From assembly GCA_030512295.1 (NCBI GenBank), contig JAULSR010000002.1, positions 2,294,001 to 2,358,000 of the forward strand: DNA of 64,000 bases, in the 5' to 3' direction. The translations under genes were made by a program, and so were the position numbers. Of the stretch, positions 45,601 through 57,025 are shown one piece after another (position 1 is the first letter of the stretch; each line of letters starts with the position of its first letter). Origin of the DNA: Bombardia bombarda (lineage: Eukaryota > Ascomycota > Sordariomycetes > Sordariales > Lasiosphaeriaceae). Under the pieces are notes generated by a model. It was not told the DNA's origin, ran no database searches, and was given only the letters and a program-made list of their open reading frames with translations.

Positions 45601-45821
45601 ACCACACGCGACGTCAACGTGTGCGTCTTGCCGCTCCCTGGGCCAGCCAGGATGGCGACTGTGGCAGCATCGGAGCTGACGGCGTGGGCCTGGGCACTGT
45701 TTAGGCTGTCGAGGATTGGATGAGCATGTTGATGTGGGTTTGCACGCTGACCAGAACGCGACTGTGATTTTGCTGGCGATGGCCTCGGCCTCGACTTTCT
45801 GGATGATGAGGGGGGAGACAT
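42612..45821 (-). CDS. SRS2: SRS2-type UvrD/Rep DNA helicase
   Basis: Single exon, 1069 residues. The ATG at 45821 is used because the open frame before it has no other Met. Superfamily 1A helicase motifs appear in order: Walker A AGPGSGKT (59-66), motif Ia VVATFTVKAAREMKTRI, GTFHSIARRYL, Walker B LIDEYQDTN, motif III VGDPDQSIYGWRSA, EENYRSSQSIL, the MVGGFKFYDRTEIKTLLDYLRV block, VTISTIHAAKGLEWPIVFV and RRLLYVAMTRAQ. The C-terminal third is low complexity, as in Srs2, and ends with GLGGIGGLRRPAGLSRESIAPLDKLRK-like residues. Srs2 strips Rad51 from single-stranded DNA and restrains recombination in the nucleus. It is distinguished from mitochondrial or Fbh1-type helicases by the lack of an F-box and the long disordered tail. 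Confidence 0.88.
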   Translation of the reverse strand: MSPPSSSRKSRPRPSPAKSQSRSGQRANPHQHAHPILDSLNSAQAHAVSSDAATVAILAGPGSGKTHTLTSRVVWLVDHVGLRPEDVVVATFTVKAAREMKTRIGKALGNGRENKIVLGTFHSIARRYLAAYGRQIGLSQKFGIADDTDSRSIINRICKRLQLPIDPPAARAWISKRKAKGTEPPVPASSRQPQKQLPTKTAGQQDLETCYKEYQDQLDRSNLLDYDDLLVRCVELLRKFPSCVSNIQTVLIDEYQDTNGVQYELMRLLAQQNNRITIVGDPDQSIYGWRSAEIKNLWRLLRDFPNTHEISLEENYRSSQSILDLSLLVIQQDKKRYQKVLKPVHDKGSRPVLRKLKSASAEAEWIVSEIRRAVLMSGSMLNYNDVAVLLRSAALSRHIESALGKSGIAYRMVGGFKFYDRTEIKTLLDYLRVIHQPENNDALARIMNIPRRGIGDGTIKNLVEEAEKSSLSLWSLLVKHCRGDRAAKTRITKQAEQKISGDLLRLLNGIRKRVEEAAESTPFGLVDTIEQLLTALNFQKYLQDAHPDDHEQRWANVQEFINLAGDFVRDLDQVGEDALPEIEGLQQTAEVGILPRFLSNVSLAADAQKGGEDGQESKPLVTISTIHAAKGLEWPIVFVPAVYNGSIPHARSEDSDEERRLLYVAMTRAQSLLYLSHPLYSSNGNGERNELSAFIDPISSAFAKKGPCFDRPVVAQMARILQRELPPEDSIFKNLPAMFAIEDNSFPLDPDEAQRNLAGGAAGGGDYNSNDAPRPKRARLSGPAVLTGAAAGASEHEEQPEWAKQTATTMELSSKFTVSSLPGFVSAGAHQVVLAAANAEADERKKTERASLKRPATTRRPADQKSIMGFVRTGSSTFTSASASGAVASHAQPTGTNGFASKQAAGNPFSGNTQPRGNTFNKPANFNSKYNDTNLPKPAIEPELAAHKLGSGKLTTRPPIASKQQRDSSSSINTVTPRKQYACFSSSPTKPTAAGDDTAGEEGQTAADENEPPPEPLRSAACLHATTCNLPKGLGGIGGLRRPAGLSRESIAPLDKLRKPFKPLTITRL

Positions 45822-48689
45822 GGGTCGTGAAAAAAGACACAAAACTGCCCCTATGAAAGGCCGCTCATGAGTCTCGATTGGCCCGAATCGAGCTCATATA
45901 GACAGTATTTTACCTGTTTTTGATGTCGTGTTGTTCAACGATGCCGTAATGAATGGATGGGGGGCTGAAGCAGCGGTGCTGACCGTGGAAGACCCACATC
46001 GAATTCGCGAAAACAGCTGACATGGAGTTTGAGCGTCCACCAAAAGTGGTCTAGCCATTGACGCACAGGCCAACAGCTAAATCCAAGTAGGTTGTCCGCA
46101 TATAATCATAAACAATGCCTCAGCTGACAACGAAGTAGTTGAAATCACACATCCACAAGGTTGAGACATCGGCTAACGCTCGTCTTAAGTGAACGCTTCA
46201 CGATGTATTTCGTGCAGCACCTTCGTCTTTGTTCATTTTACACCAACCATTCACCACCTCAAACGACACCAAGCTGCATGCCATCGAGCCTCCCTATCGC
46301 AGTCGGTAGCAACTGCTGCTTTTTGTGTCCGAGATGGCGTTGGTTCAGTTGGGTGCGTATTGGTAATGAAAAATTTGTGTCGCTCCTTGGTTTGTCGGAT
46401 GTCGAGTCCGAACCGTCGCTGTTGCAACTCTTTCTTTTTCGCACCATACCCCTATGCTAGATGGAGCCTGGACGTGCGTGTGTTGGTTCCCTGCCTGCAA
46501 GATCTCCGGATATAATCATGAACATTGCCTCATCCGTCAACGAAGTAGCTGAGATCATTCTTCGGGCGGAATTTAAGCTCACGCCTGTCTTCTTTGAACG
46601 CTCCGTCTGTTGATGGAGCACCTTCGTTATAACGTTTTACCTTTATTTTTGCGCCACCACTTCAAACACGATACCAAGTTGCACGCCATCAAGCCTCCGA
46701 GCCTCTCTATTACAACTAGTAGTAGCCGCTGCTTTCTGCGTCCACGATGTTGGTAGCTCAGGTAGGTGCATGCTGGGTAAGAAAAAGCCCATATCGCTTC
46801 TTCAGTCCGATGTCAAGTTCGAACTATGCATATTGCAACCCTTTTTTTTTCGCATCGTACCCTCAAATGACCATTTATGCCGAGAGGTGCCTACTTCGTT
46901 CTCTACTGCCCTATCGCGGCGGGCTGTGCTGGACGTCTGTGCATTGATCCCATGCCTAAAAGATCTGCGAATTACGATCAGTTATGTGACTGAACAGGGG
47001 CAAAGACGAACGACCCCGACGACGACAACGGCGGGGTTGAGATTCTTGCAGGGGCTGGATTGGCGGCATGAATCTGTTTGCCCAACACGGCGTCTAATCG
47101 ATCACGCGAGTGGATGCTGGGTACTGGTTAGAACCGGCCCCCCCTTATTATCACATTTGATATAGAGGTGAATAGCTATGATCGACTGTGACGAGCTCGG
47201 CGGGCCTTGCCAGTCACGTCGGTCCCGGACAAGGGCACAGGGGGAAACAGTCACCAAATAGCATTCTTCTCAGAAACATCCAACGTCCAAGACACCATTT
47301 CGCTTGAGACATGTCCGTGGATTTGAATTGCTGTGCCTTACCACAGCTTTGGCTCTCGTGTAACTTTAACCAGCCCGAGTGCTGTGGGGGGTGGTCAGCG
47401 AGCGTAAGGCGAGCGGCAGTTGGTATGCTCTTCGTCATGAGTCTGGGGTATTTGTACGCGATGCTTTATCACAAATCCTGAATGCAGTTGGCTTGTGGGT
47501 CGTGGTTGTTCACCGCCGGTCGGTAGGTGAAGTTCCCTCGAAGGTTGGTCGCATCCACGCAGCCAGGGCATCGAGCAGGACTCGGAGGCAGCATGCAGCT
47601 AACGGTCGTCACATCACGCTGGGAAGCCAAAGCCGAGACCATCACCTCCCTCCTCAACCCCATCACCAGTAATGGCACACTGGACACAAGCACATGCGAG
47701 GCAACCAAATCTAATTGGAGACTGCCACAGTTTGCCATACCCTCTGCAAGAAATTGTGCGTGTCATGCACACTTGGGAGCGCTAGCAAATCTGGCTGTGT
47801 CGTTGCACATCTCTGTTCCTGACACCGCCGCCGGCAACTTGGTCACGATGGCCCTAACAAATCAATAGGGCCATAAAAACTAGAAGAAGCGTCCCAGCGG
47901 AGAGGTAGGACTGGTTGACGGGCAGTGAAGGGGACGAAATTTTGGGCGCATATCACCAGCTAGCAAAGGTGCAAAGAGGGGCAGAAGCAATCTGACAGGG
48001 TGACAGGCACGGCAGGGCAGGGGGGCCAGGGAAGAGTGCGGGCGAATGGCGGGAGGCGGATGGCGGGGGATTTACGGCCCCTGTGAGCGTGTGAGTTGCC
48101 AGCCAATGGAACCGGCGTATTTACCGCTCTCCCGTCCGTGCCCATGGGCACCCATGGCAGGCCAGTCGATCCATCCAACCAACGAGCGCCATCGACCGGT
48201 CGATTCCCGTGCTGACCTGCGAATCAAGTCGTGCCTGCCGTGCTTGTCTCTCCGAAAAGGTGACTTGGGGGTCGCTCCTGCTGGGTGCGGCGCTACTGTG
48301 GTAGACATTTTTGGGTAGCTATCATGCATCTCATGCACCAAAAGAATCAATTTCACACGGCGGCCAATGGCCGCAGCGCGCCAGTGCCGAGTGGCCATCT
48401 GGGCCATCCAAGTATGGGTTCGCTTCTGGTCCTCTGGTGGTGCTTCATGTATCAGCAGCCGCTATATACCCAGTCGTCCTACCTCCGTGCCGTGCACCGT
48501 ACTTCCTGCCCTCCTCCTGCTGGCCCATCTCTGTCCGATCTCCATTGACTGTCTCTGCATCTCAATCGTTGCGTGTTTCGGCCTGGCGGATACCATAACA
48601 TGAGGCCTTGTTGAACGCCGGATTGCGCCCCTCGACACGCACGATATAGCCCCAGCATATATCAAATCCCGCCTCGCCTCGCCTCCATC
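45822..48689. other. 2.9 kb intergenic region with a decayed duplication
   Basis: Divergent region between the SRS2-type gene and the membrane-protein gene. The part at 46096-46965 is an imperfect direct duplication (listed separately). The remainder holds only short, mutually overlapping open frames without domains. Confidence 0.55.
46096..46965. repeat. Imperfect tandem duplication, units of about 410 and 460 bp
   Basis: Unit A (46096-46505) and unit B (46506-about 46965) align along their length with many substitutions and indels. Landmarks in both include the ATAATCAT start block, CAACGAAGTAG, GCACCTTCGT, GCCATC.AGCCTC, a TTTTTTCGCA.C tract and the end block GCCT..AAGATCT. A third start block (AAGATCTGCGAATTACGATCA) begins at about 46960. 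The plus-strand readings around the unit ends are alike (LVPCLQDLRI in A, LIPCLKDLRI in B), which hints at a decayed duplicated coding sequence. No known element is recognised. Confidence 0.65.
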
Positions 48690-50402
48690 ATGCGCTCTGG
48701 CGTGCGCTCTTATAACGTTGCTGCTGCTGCTCTTCCCTTCTTGACAGCCTCTTGGCTTCGTTTGTGCGCCGCCGTTCCGTCGTCGAGTAGCCATCTATCG
48801 GGGAGAGACAACAACAACCCTCTCAACATCGATTGGGATCCTGCACCCTCACCTGAAGACGGTCCTCCCTTGGCTTTCAACGCCCTCCGCGACCCCATCT
48901 ACCTCCCAGCCCAGATCGGTGGCATAGTTGGATCATACGCCCTCTCGCTGGTGCTGGTCGCCCTTCTCTTGCTTATCCTCGCTAAAACACGCCGTGAACG
49001 TCTAAGAAACCGCGATCTTCCCGAAGAAGAAGACCAAACCTTCTTGGGATTCAACCCCTTTCCGGAGCAGTTCCTCACCCAGCCCCCACAAGACTTCAAG
49101 GGTCCCGCGCAGCATATCCAACAGCAACAACAGCCTGTGCTCTCCATCTACCCACCAAAGAGTCCGTATAAGAACTTTTCACTCCCTTCCCCCTCGCCAC
49201 TGAGCCCGACCAGGTCTGCTCCGCTCAGCCCAACCAAGTCTGCGCGTTCCGTTCAGACCCTCGAATCACCGACGTCAACCATTCTTGCTGCGGGAATAGA
49301 CCTATCAGTAGACCAGTCAGTCGTAAGACACGATAGAGCCATGGCGCAACAACAGTTAGAAGACATGTATCGGTATGTGATGGAGCAGGAGGAGGCAAAG
49401 GCCGCCGGGAGGATGTACGAGCCTCCACCGCTTCCATCACCATCCATCAAGTCCACGGCGCCTGGAACTCCCATCACGCCAGGGATGAAGAGAGAGAAGA
49501 ACAAGCCAACGAGCCTCAATCTCGCCAGAGACGAAAGGACCCAGTCCAGGGGCTCGTCAATACTCTCCTTCCTCAAGTCTCCACGCAGAAACAAGGCCCC
49601 CCAAGGCGTATCCATCTCCTCCCCAATCATGACTCCCATGTCAGGAACCTTCCCTCGCCACGAGGAGCAAGAGATGAACCCCATCCCACACCGCCACTAC
49701 GCCCCTCCCCCACCACCCCCAATCCCCTCCGACGTCCTACCCTTCCGCCGCGCAGCCGCCAACAGCAACAACCTCCCGACCCCGGAAATGTCTCCCACCA
49801 GCGAGCAGAGCATCGACGGGCGCATCGACATCCGGATCGGCCGCCCGCCCACCCGTGAGAACAAGGTCACCTTCCAGCAGCAGCGCGACGGGCACTCGCG
49901 CGACGTCTCCGCCACCACCAGCGGCACCAACGACCCCGAGCCCGTCTCAGCCACGTCAGAAAAGTCAACATCAGGCCTCGTCGGCCTGCCGACCTCGCCG
50001 AAGCCGGGCGTCAACCGCTTCCCCAGCCTCGACTCGCTGCCCACGTCGCCCAAGCCCGGCGGCACGCAGTCTTTCCCCCGTACTCGCGCTATCAACCCCA
50101 GCGGCGCGCTGCCGCTGCGCGCCTACGAGCCGAGTCTGGTGAGCCCCACCTCGGCGACGCAGAGCACCAAGCAGACGGTGTTTACGCGCGCCGCGCCCAT
50201 GTCGCCGGGCGTGAATACCGCGGGCATCCCGCAGACGCCGTGGACGGGCGCGGCCGTGCCGTATACCCCGTACCAGCCGTTTTCGCCGGTGGTGCCGATC
50301 ACGCCGAGTCTGGTGACGAGGGCGGATCGGAAGAGGATGAAGAGGCTGGAGCCGAAGACGCCGACGGTGGAGATGGTGAGGAGCGAGGATGAGGTTTGGT
50401 GA
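48690..50402 (+). CDS. Predicted single-pass membrane protein with long Ser/Pro-rich tail
   Basis: Single exon, 570 residues. The N-terminus (about 1-30) looks like a signal peptide. A short outer segment follows and then one strong membrane helix at about residues 74-97 (IGGIVGSYALSLVLVALLLLI), with a basic stop-transfer (KTRRERLRNRD). The rest is a cytosolic, disordered tail rich in SP and TP sites, with two related blocks of the form LPTSPKPGVNRF and LPTSPKPGGTQSF. It ends in a basic-acidic segment (RADRKRMKRLEPKTPTVEMV). I do not recognise the family by name. The layout suggests a plasma-membrane or endomembrane scaffold regulated by phosphorylation, but that is inference. The length of the frame and clear topology support a real gene. 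Confidence 0.8.
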   Translation: MRSGVRSYNVAAAALPFLTASWLRLCAAVPSSSSHLSGRDNNNPLNIDWDPAPSPEDGPPLAFNALRDPIYLPAQIGGIVGSYALSLVLVALLLLILAKTRRERLRNRDLPEEEDQTFLGFNPFPEQFLTQPPQDFKGPAQHIQQQQQPVLSIYPPKSPYKNFSLPSPSPLSPTRSAPLSPTKSARSVQTLESPTSTILAAGIDLSVDQSVVRHDRAMAQQQLEDMYRYVMEQEEAKAAGRMYEPPPLPSPSIKSTAPGTPITPGMKREKNKPTSLNLARDERTQSRGSSILSFLKSPRRNKAPQGVSISSPIMTPMSGTFPRHEEQEMNPIPHRHYAPPPPPPIPSDVLPFRRAAANSNNLPTPEMSPTSEQSIDGRIDIRIGRPPTRENKVTFQQQRDGHSRDVSATTSGTNDPEPVSATSEKSTSGLVGLPTSPKPGVNRFPSLDSLPTSPKPGGTQSFPRTRAINPSGALPLRAYEPSLVSPTSATQSTKQTVFTRAAPMSPGVNTAGIPQTPWTGAAVPYTPYQPFSPVVPITPSLVTRADRKRMKRLEPKTPTVEMVRSEDEVW

Positions 50403-52440
50403 GGGGTGGAGTGGATTCTGCTGCTTGGTTAACAATCGATTTTCTTTTCTTTCATTTCTTGGATATCCGTTAAATATATTTTTATCGCCGTTTTCTCAGG
50501 CTTTTATTATTCTCCTTGTCCCAGTTGGGGGAGGTGTGTGTGTTAATTGGGCGGCTGTATATCTCTGCTGCGGCGGCCCTTGGTTGGGCGGCGAGCGAAT
50601 AGACAGACTGGGTGTCATGATTTGTGTGCATAGAGTCTGATATCCATGGACAATGAGGTAGTTGATTGTTTCAATCGACTTGTTCTTTTCTCTTTTGATG
50701 TTGACGTTTTCATCTCATCGATAGTGATCCGTTGGTGGTGTGAACAATACTGCTAATCATTTCGAGGAGAAAACATTCCTGAGCATGACGGTTGATTGAA
50801 TGATTTAGCTCACACGTGAGTGTGGACAGGAGCCGGTTGGCGTTTCAACTTTCGAGGCATTGCGGCGTGAAACTGTTCGGTTAGTTGGCACGGATGCATC
50901 CCACTGTTTTTGTCTATGTGCTAGCGGGTGTTATGTTCGATTGTATGAAATATTTCTTCTTCCTTTTCTCCTTCTCTCGATGCGGATCTGCTATGTCTTT
51001 GCTGTTTGTTGATTGTTTCTGATCGGTCGCAACTGTTACGGCAGCGAAAGGACAGTGGAACCCTGTGAGCTTCAGGGCTCAAATGCATAGCGGCATTATC
51101 TATAAGGCTAAGTGGTGGGGCATTCTGTCCCGGTTTCCTTGTTGTTGGGAACTTGGGATATCCATCTCGTTCTGAGTACTTCGTACCTTTTATGCGTGGG
51201 GAAGAACACCTGAAGGATTCGATGATCAAGAAATATAGTCATCCTAGATTTCCGTCTCGCTTTCATTTCTTGGTTGGCAAAAGTCAGGATACCTTCACCG
51301 TATCTGTTACTTCTGTCGTACAGTAACACGGTCTCCCTAGACCTCTAGACGGAGCGGAGGGGAGAATTTTATCAACAAAGCCGTAATTCGACAGTTCCAC
51401 GTTTCACTTGCTTCAAGGCCGAATCTATTGCTGGGCGGTTTTCAGTTGCAATGGTCTGGAAGGGTCCAGATGCCTCGTTTTCAGAAGATCAAGTAACCGT
51501 CACCATCAGACCACCATATCCGTATTTGTACGACCCATCAACTCACGGTTGTTTGGCAAGTCACTCGTAATCCGAAGTGTGACGCAAAACTGAAAACAAC
51601 ATCGAAGTGAGCTATGAATGCCACCTATCACGGTGAACTCCAAAAGGTCCGTCCGCGAGTACGTATCGCATTCAATAAGGTTCGAATGCCGATACGCATG
51701 CTGCGTAAGAGGAAATCAAGCGGAAGCTTAAATCGCTGCGCTGCAGTTGCAGTTCGTCTTTGCATCTTGCTTCTTATCGTGAAGCAGAGTTCAATCCCAC
51801 ATCGTCCTAGTGGTGAACTGAAGGCTGCTGGCCATTCAGGGTCTACCACAGTGGAGACAGACAGGGGTTTCGATTCACAGCGCGGTGCACGTGCTAGGTA
51901 AGGGCCTCGACTTCCCACTGGGTGGATGGTGCCTTCCCCCTTAGCGGGTTCGGTGTTTGTTGGCTCGGCTCCATCCGCCAGTCCATCATACGATTCTGGC
52001 ACAAATCGGCCCACCCATAACCCGATTCTTTTCCCATCACAACGTCAGGTCATCGACGTCGCTACAGCGGGACAAAAAAACTCAAGACGAGAAACGGCAG
52101 TCGACAGCACCCAGGCCACATTTCGGTTTACACACGGTCCAAGCTCCTCGAGGGCCTACAAACGCCGCGGTATCGCGCGAGGTCATTGGTCCACCGAGTC
52201 CCAAAGGCCCGCGACAGACCCCGCCCCCGGTCCATTTCCAGTCCCTTTCCACCTCGACCAGTACGCCCGAAGCCGTCAGACGCCTGACCGTTCTGACGGT
52301 TTTACTCTGCGACCCAAGGGCGATTGACAACCTAGAATTCCCTGTCCTGACCCGATCTGCATGCAACAGCCCATCCGGTCCATTTCAGAACCACACCACT
52401 ATAACTGAGGGGCCCCAGACCTGCCACACTCGCCCTCACC
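50403..52440. other. 2 kb region upstream of the SREBP gene
   Basis: 3' flank of the membrane-protein gene, then the promoter and probable long 5' leader of the SREBP gene. Overlapping plus-strand open frames of 95-167 codons at 51614-52460 have no domain and look like upstream ORFs or chance. The GC content rises sharply from about 51900. Confidence 0.5.
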
Positions 52441-55400
52441 ATGGCCGGCAGCGAAGCTGACTCGCCCGGCGGGCTCTTCAATGATTTGTCCTTCGACATT
52501 GGCGGCGGCTCCTCCTTTGGCGGCGCCTCGTTCCCAGCCCATCTTGTCGACGACAGCGTGAGCTCCTCGGACCACCCCTCGTCGAACACGCTTGCCTCTC
52601 CCTCGGTCGACACCAATCCCACCGTCCCCAACATCTCCGCTTCGCCTCCGGATACCTACTCGCCCACATACTCACCGTCCTCCGTTACCAACGGCGGCAA
52701 CCACGCGCATACGCACAACCAGAACCAGCCCACCCTCTTTCAGGATCCCTCGCCTTGGGCCTTTCAGGATACACCCCCTTACGAATCGGGCAACGGTGAG
52801 ACGCCGTTTGTTGAAGACATCCAGTCCTGGGAACTGCCAGTCCACCCGAATCTGAACCAATCGCCTCTATACCCTCACCAGACCACCACCATTGCCGGTC
52901 TGGACCCCGGCCTTTATGCCGCCGCCTTCAACATACCCACCAACTCCGCCGTCTCCCCGAACGGAAGCCTCGTGCGGACCGACATCGCGCCTAACGTCAA
53001 GAACAAGTTGACTCCTGCCCAGCAGGAGAGGTTAAAGACGATTGCCATGCCGCCCCATCTCCAGTACCACTCGCCGAGGAGCGCTGGCAGCCCGGAGTCC
53101 AGCACCAGCGGACATGGCAAAGGTCCCGGCTCGTCACCCGACCCTGCAGAGCAGTCTAAGTCGGGCAGCAGGAAACGAAAGTCCTCAGCTGAGATGGAGG
53201 ATGATGATGACGACGATGACTTTGACCACCCTGTCAAGAAGACGGCACATAACATGATTGAAAAGAGGTACAGGACAAATCTTAACGATAAGATAGCCGC
53301 GCTACGTGACAGCGTGCCAGCCTTGAGAATCATGTCAAAGAGTGCTAGGGGAGAAGATACTACTGAAGACAGGGAGGAGTTACACGGCCTCACACCCGCA
53401 CACAAGCTTAACAAAGCAACAGTAAGTCTATGGTCTGAATTCTATGGCAATCTTAGGGCGCTTGCTGATCATTCACTGTAGGTTTTGAGCAAGGCCACTG
53501 AGTATATCAGGCATCTTGAGAAGCGGAACAATCGGCTCATTGAGGAGAACAACGGGATGCAAGCTAGGATCGCAGCATTTGAGAAACTCTTTATGGCCGG
53601 CGCCATAACTGGGCAGCTGCCTAATCCTTTGCAACAACAACAACCGCCCACGCCGATTCAATATCCTCAGGATATAGCAGCGTTCATGAATGCACCAATG
53701 CCCAACAATCGGGCGATGGACCCCGCAGGCATGATACCCGTGCCAGACGAAATGAAGCGTATCTCGGCGTTACAGCAAATGAACGCAGGCAGGCCATATC
53801 CTGTGCCGCCGGTTCAGGCCTTTAACCAGAATGCGATACGCCGGCAGCAAATTCAACAACAGCAGCAACAACAGCAACAACAGCAAGCCCAAGCCGGCCG
53901 CTGGAGCCCGTATTTCGGAAAGCTCATGGTGGGCTCTTTGGCTGGACTCATGCTTGTCGAGGCTCTTGTCGAGCAAGAACAGAGCAATGAGACGACCGAT
54001 GGGCGAGGCCTCTTTGGGCTTCCTGTGCACCTGTTGTCGTCATTTGTTCGGTCGACTCATTTCAGCATCGGTGGCTATCCCATTCATGCGACCCAATTTC
54101 TTTACTTGTGCAAATTTATTTCAATAATTTCCGCACTGTTCTGGGCGTTTGCAATGCCTGTCATTGAGAGGGTGACTAGTGTAAGCGTACAGGTCTCTGA
54201 GAAGCCGAGTCGGACCTCTTCAGTCGTTGAAGCAGTCCCTTCACTTGCTTCCCCAATCCACGTCAGGAGACAGGCCTGGCTTACTGCGATCCAAACTGTT
54301 TGGGTACCAAGTCACAATTTCTGGCTTGAGGTTGGAGCGTTGATACTCAAAGTACTCAAGTACACGTTGAGAAACGTGTTTGGCATCAAGACCTATCTCA
54401 TGCTGACCGGACTGAGTGAGGAACAGGAAGAGGCCCGCGTCAAGGCTTGGACAATTGCGCTGGACGCCCAACTTGCTGGCGGTGATGCTGAGATTAATGG
54501 ACGGCGCCTCTTTCTTACATGGATTGCCTTGGGCACACTTCCCGAGACACCACACCGATTCATGATGGAAGCATTACATTGTCGTCTTCTAGGTTGGCAG
54601 CTTGGTGGGCTGTTTAACACTATTGCTGCCAAATGGGCCAGAAACAAGTGGAACCTAGCGAGACAGCTTAGCCTCATCCTCAACTCTATACATGAGGGTG
54701 ACCTTTCTCCTGATGAGCCCCTGCCTGACCATCTGGCCTTGCTCCTCAACCAGGACTGCGATGAAGTTCTCAACGACAGAATCGTCCAGAGGGCTCATAA
54801 CTTGGCCTGGAATAAGCATACCACTCACAAGTTGCTGGACGAAATCGATGGCATGAATGCAGTAGTGGAGGATCCTGCTGTGAGATCGCCCATGGATGCG
54901 GTGGCAGCCTGGTATTCCAGCTCACTTATTCATCGCGCATTACTCAACGATCTTCCTGAAGCCCATAAAAAGACACTGGGGACAGCACGGTGTGTCTTGG
55001 ATGGTATCACTCTGGCAATCAACCTGGCCCCTATCGGGTCCAACTCCCATGTTCGTGGGCTCGTTGCCCGCGCAGTTCTACTTGACGAGAAGCGCGGCTC
55101 CAACATTGCCACCGCCATCAAAGCACTTGCACCCTCGGTAAATCTCGAAAAGCCACCCCGTCAAAGAATGGGCCCGCAGACTCCTGTCGACCAACCCATG
55201 ACCTTCCTAGTGCCGGATCCTGACGCGCAAATGGCACTGCGCTGTGCAATGGCGATCGCTCACCTGCAGCGGTCCGCCGACCCAGGAAGGAAGACCTTTG
55301 ATGTCATTGACTCTATTCTCCCCGGCCCGGCTTTTGATGACCTGTCGCTGCTCGGATTCACTGCTGCCTTCCACCTGATGGAGTGCCTGCACCATCATGC

Positions 55401-55620
55401 AGTAGGGAGGGAAACTTGCTCGGGGGCGCTCGAAAGACTTGCTGGCACGCTGCGGATCTGGATCGGTAGCTCAGCTGGCGAGAAGACTGATCTCGACGGG
55501 CCATTGAGGCAGAAGCTGATTGATCGTTGTTTGACTATTACCAAGAGCATGGTAGGGATGGAGGAAGATCCCGGCTATGTGAGCATGGATGAGTGTGAGG
55601 ACGATGGAGAGGGGTGCTGA
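52441..55620 (+). CDS. Sterol regulatory element-binding protein (bHLH-TM, DUF2014)
   Basis: Exons 52441-53421 and 53482-55620; 1039 residues. An acidic Ser/Pro-rich activation region precedes a bHLH-zip at about 272-365 (HNMIEKRYRTNLNDKIAAL, then KATEYIRHLEKRNNRLIEEN across the intron). The Tyr in EKRYR is diagnostic of SREBPs. A poly-Gln run follows, then two membrane helices at about 472-492 (KLMVGSLAGLMLVEALVE) and 532-556 (FLYLCKFISIISALFWAFAM). The C-terminal part matches the fungal DUF2014 region (about 570-1039). Family knowledge: the protein sits in the ER as a hairpin, is cleaved under low oxygen or sterol, and its N-terminal part activates ergosterol and hypoxia genes. The 53422-53481 intron splits the bHLH at the loop/helix-2 end, and ATKATVL-type continuity supports it. 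Confidence 0.93.
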
Positions 55621-57025
55621 TGAATGTCGCTGATTGCAGCGTACATGGGCAGCGCACTTGCACCTTTGTGGTGTTTCCTTGAAGGCTTATTCGCAACTTG
55701 ACTTCTTTGCTTTGTATCAGGTCCTTATTCTTCTTATTTCTCTCATCTCTTTCTTTCTTTCTTTTTCCTTTATCTGTCGCGTTCGTATTGCTCTGTGTAA
55801 AGAAGTACGGATGAGGAATACCACGTCGTTGGCCTTTCCTCGGGAGTTTCGCGGCGCGTTTTATACCTTCTCAGCTTGTTTTCATATACTTTGTCGTTTG
55901 CTCTTACTTTCCTTCTTCCTTTTCCTTGCTCTTTCTATGGCGTTGAGACAGATGAGGGTTAACATGGGTCACAGGGGTGATGGGTTTCGGTGGAAATACA
56001 CAAAAAAAGAGAGAACTTGAAATACCTACAAGGGGATCGGTGGGTGGTAGGGATTTATCAAGTCCCGTGGAGGTCTAATACATGGCAATGCTTTCTCGCC
56101 ACATAGAAATGCATCCTATGTTTGTAGGTAGCTATATATAGCTGTGACCGGAACTGGGCCCGGGAGGTAGCAGTGTTAATTAACAATCACGATTGCGTAT
56201 AAGAAGTATATGTGTGTGGGCTCCCACTAAACGGTAAGAACCAGAATACTTGAAGTCTCAACAGTCTTTCGTACTAACTGTTGGTTTCAAAATAAGGTAG
56301 ATGCCTACTCAAATTGCGTGACTTGCTCCCACCGAACTAACAAACGAATGCAAAATGGAAGATGGAGTAACGGCCATTCAAATAATAAAAAGAGTTGTCA
56401 CGAGCAAAAATCAAACATCGACCCACGTGCGGCTCGAACGCACAATCTCCAGAGTAATTTCCGTTTCCGAAATCTGGCGCCTTACCATTTGGCCAGCGGG
56501 CCCTTTATTGGTTAGTCGTCACCTCTAAAGCTATTATGGCTCACACTACCATCATCCGAGCAAGCTGAACGAACAAACCTCAAAGACTTAATTGACAACA
56601 GCATGTAAGTCTAATGCCCGGGGACCTTATGAAAATGAATCGTATATTGGCCATTGATTGTTAGGTATGTATGTATCCGTTCTGTTGGGTTCGTTTTATA
56701 TACATTACTGGTGCGGAATAGGTAAATCATGGGTCAAGGGCGAAATCCGAATGAAACATAGAATCAATGCCTGTTGCTGGATCATATGGTATTATCTCTC
56801 AATATCACCAACGCGGAGGAGAGACAAAGCATCGGAGTTGCACAAGGTTTTGCAGCGCTGATCTCATACACTGTCGCGTGGTACGGTGTGGAACAACTAT
56901 GTCGTGTTGATAGTAATCACAACAAAGCCCATGCCTTCAACATGGCATGGTTCATCAAATCTCAGGCGTTCTAAAGTCTAGATAACAACAACTCTAGCTA
57001 ACCAACCAACCAACAACCCAGACAC
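55621..57025. other. Convergent spacer SREBP/GH125 containing a tRNA gene
   Basis: Apart from the tRNA at 56419-56502, this stretch is AT-rich with pyrimidine tracts (55735-55780) and a TATATATAG box at about 56134-56142. No other gene is supported. Confidence 0.6.
56419..56502 (-). tRNA. tRNA-Arg(TCG) with 12-nt intron
   Basis: The minus strand folds as a full cloverleaf. Acceptor stem GGCCCGC pairs with GTGGGTC (two G-U pairs), with discriminator G. The D arm is GCC-AAATGGTAA-GGC. The anticodon stem CCAGA/TCTGG carries T32 T33 and anticodon TCG followed by G37. A 12-nt intron lies after position 37. The T arm is GTGCG-TTCGAGC-CGCAC. A T5 tract 9-13 bases past the 3' end fits a Pol III terminator. 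A and B boxes are present in the D and T arms. The anticodon reads CGA codons. Confidence 0.9.

Noticed and set aside
51780..51900. Possible second tRNA (CCTAGTGGT and GTTTCGATTC blocks)
   Set aside because: Acceptor and T stems do not pair; only isolated box-like words are present.
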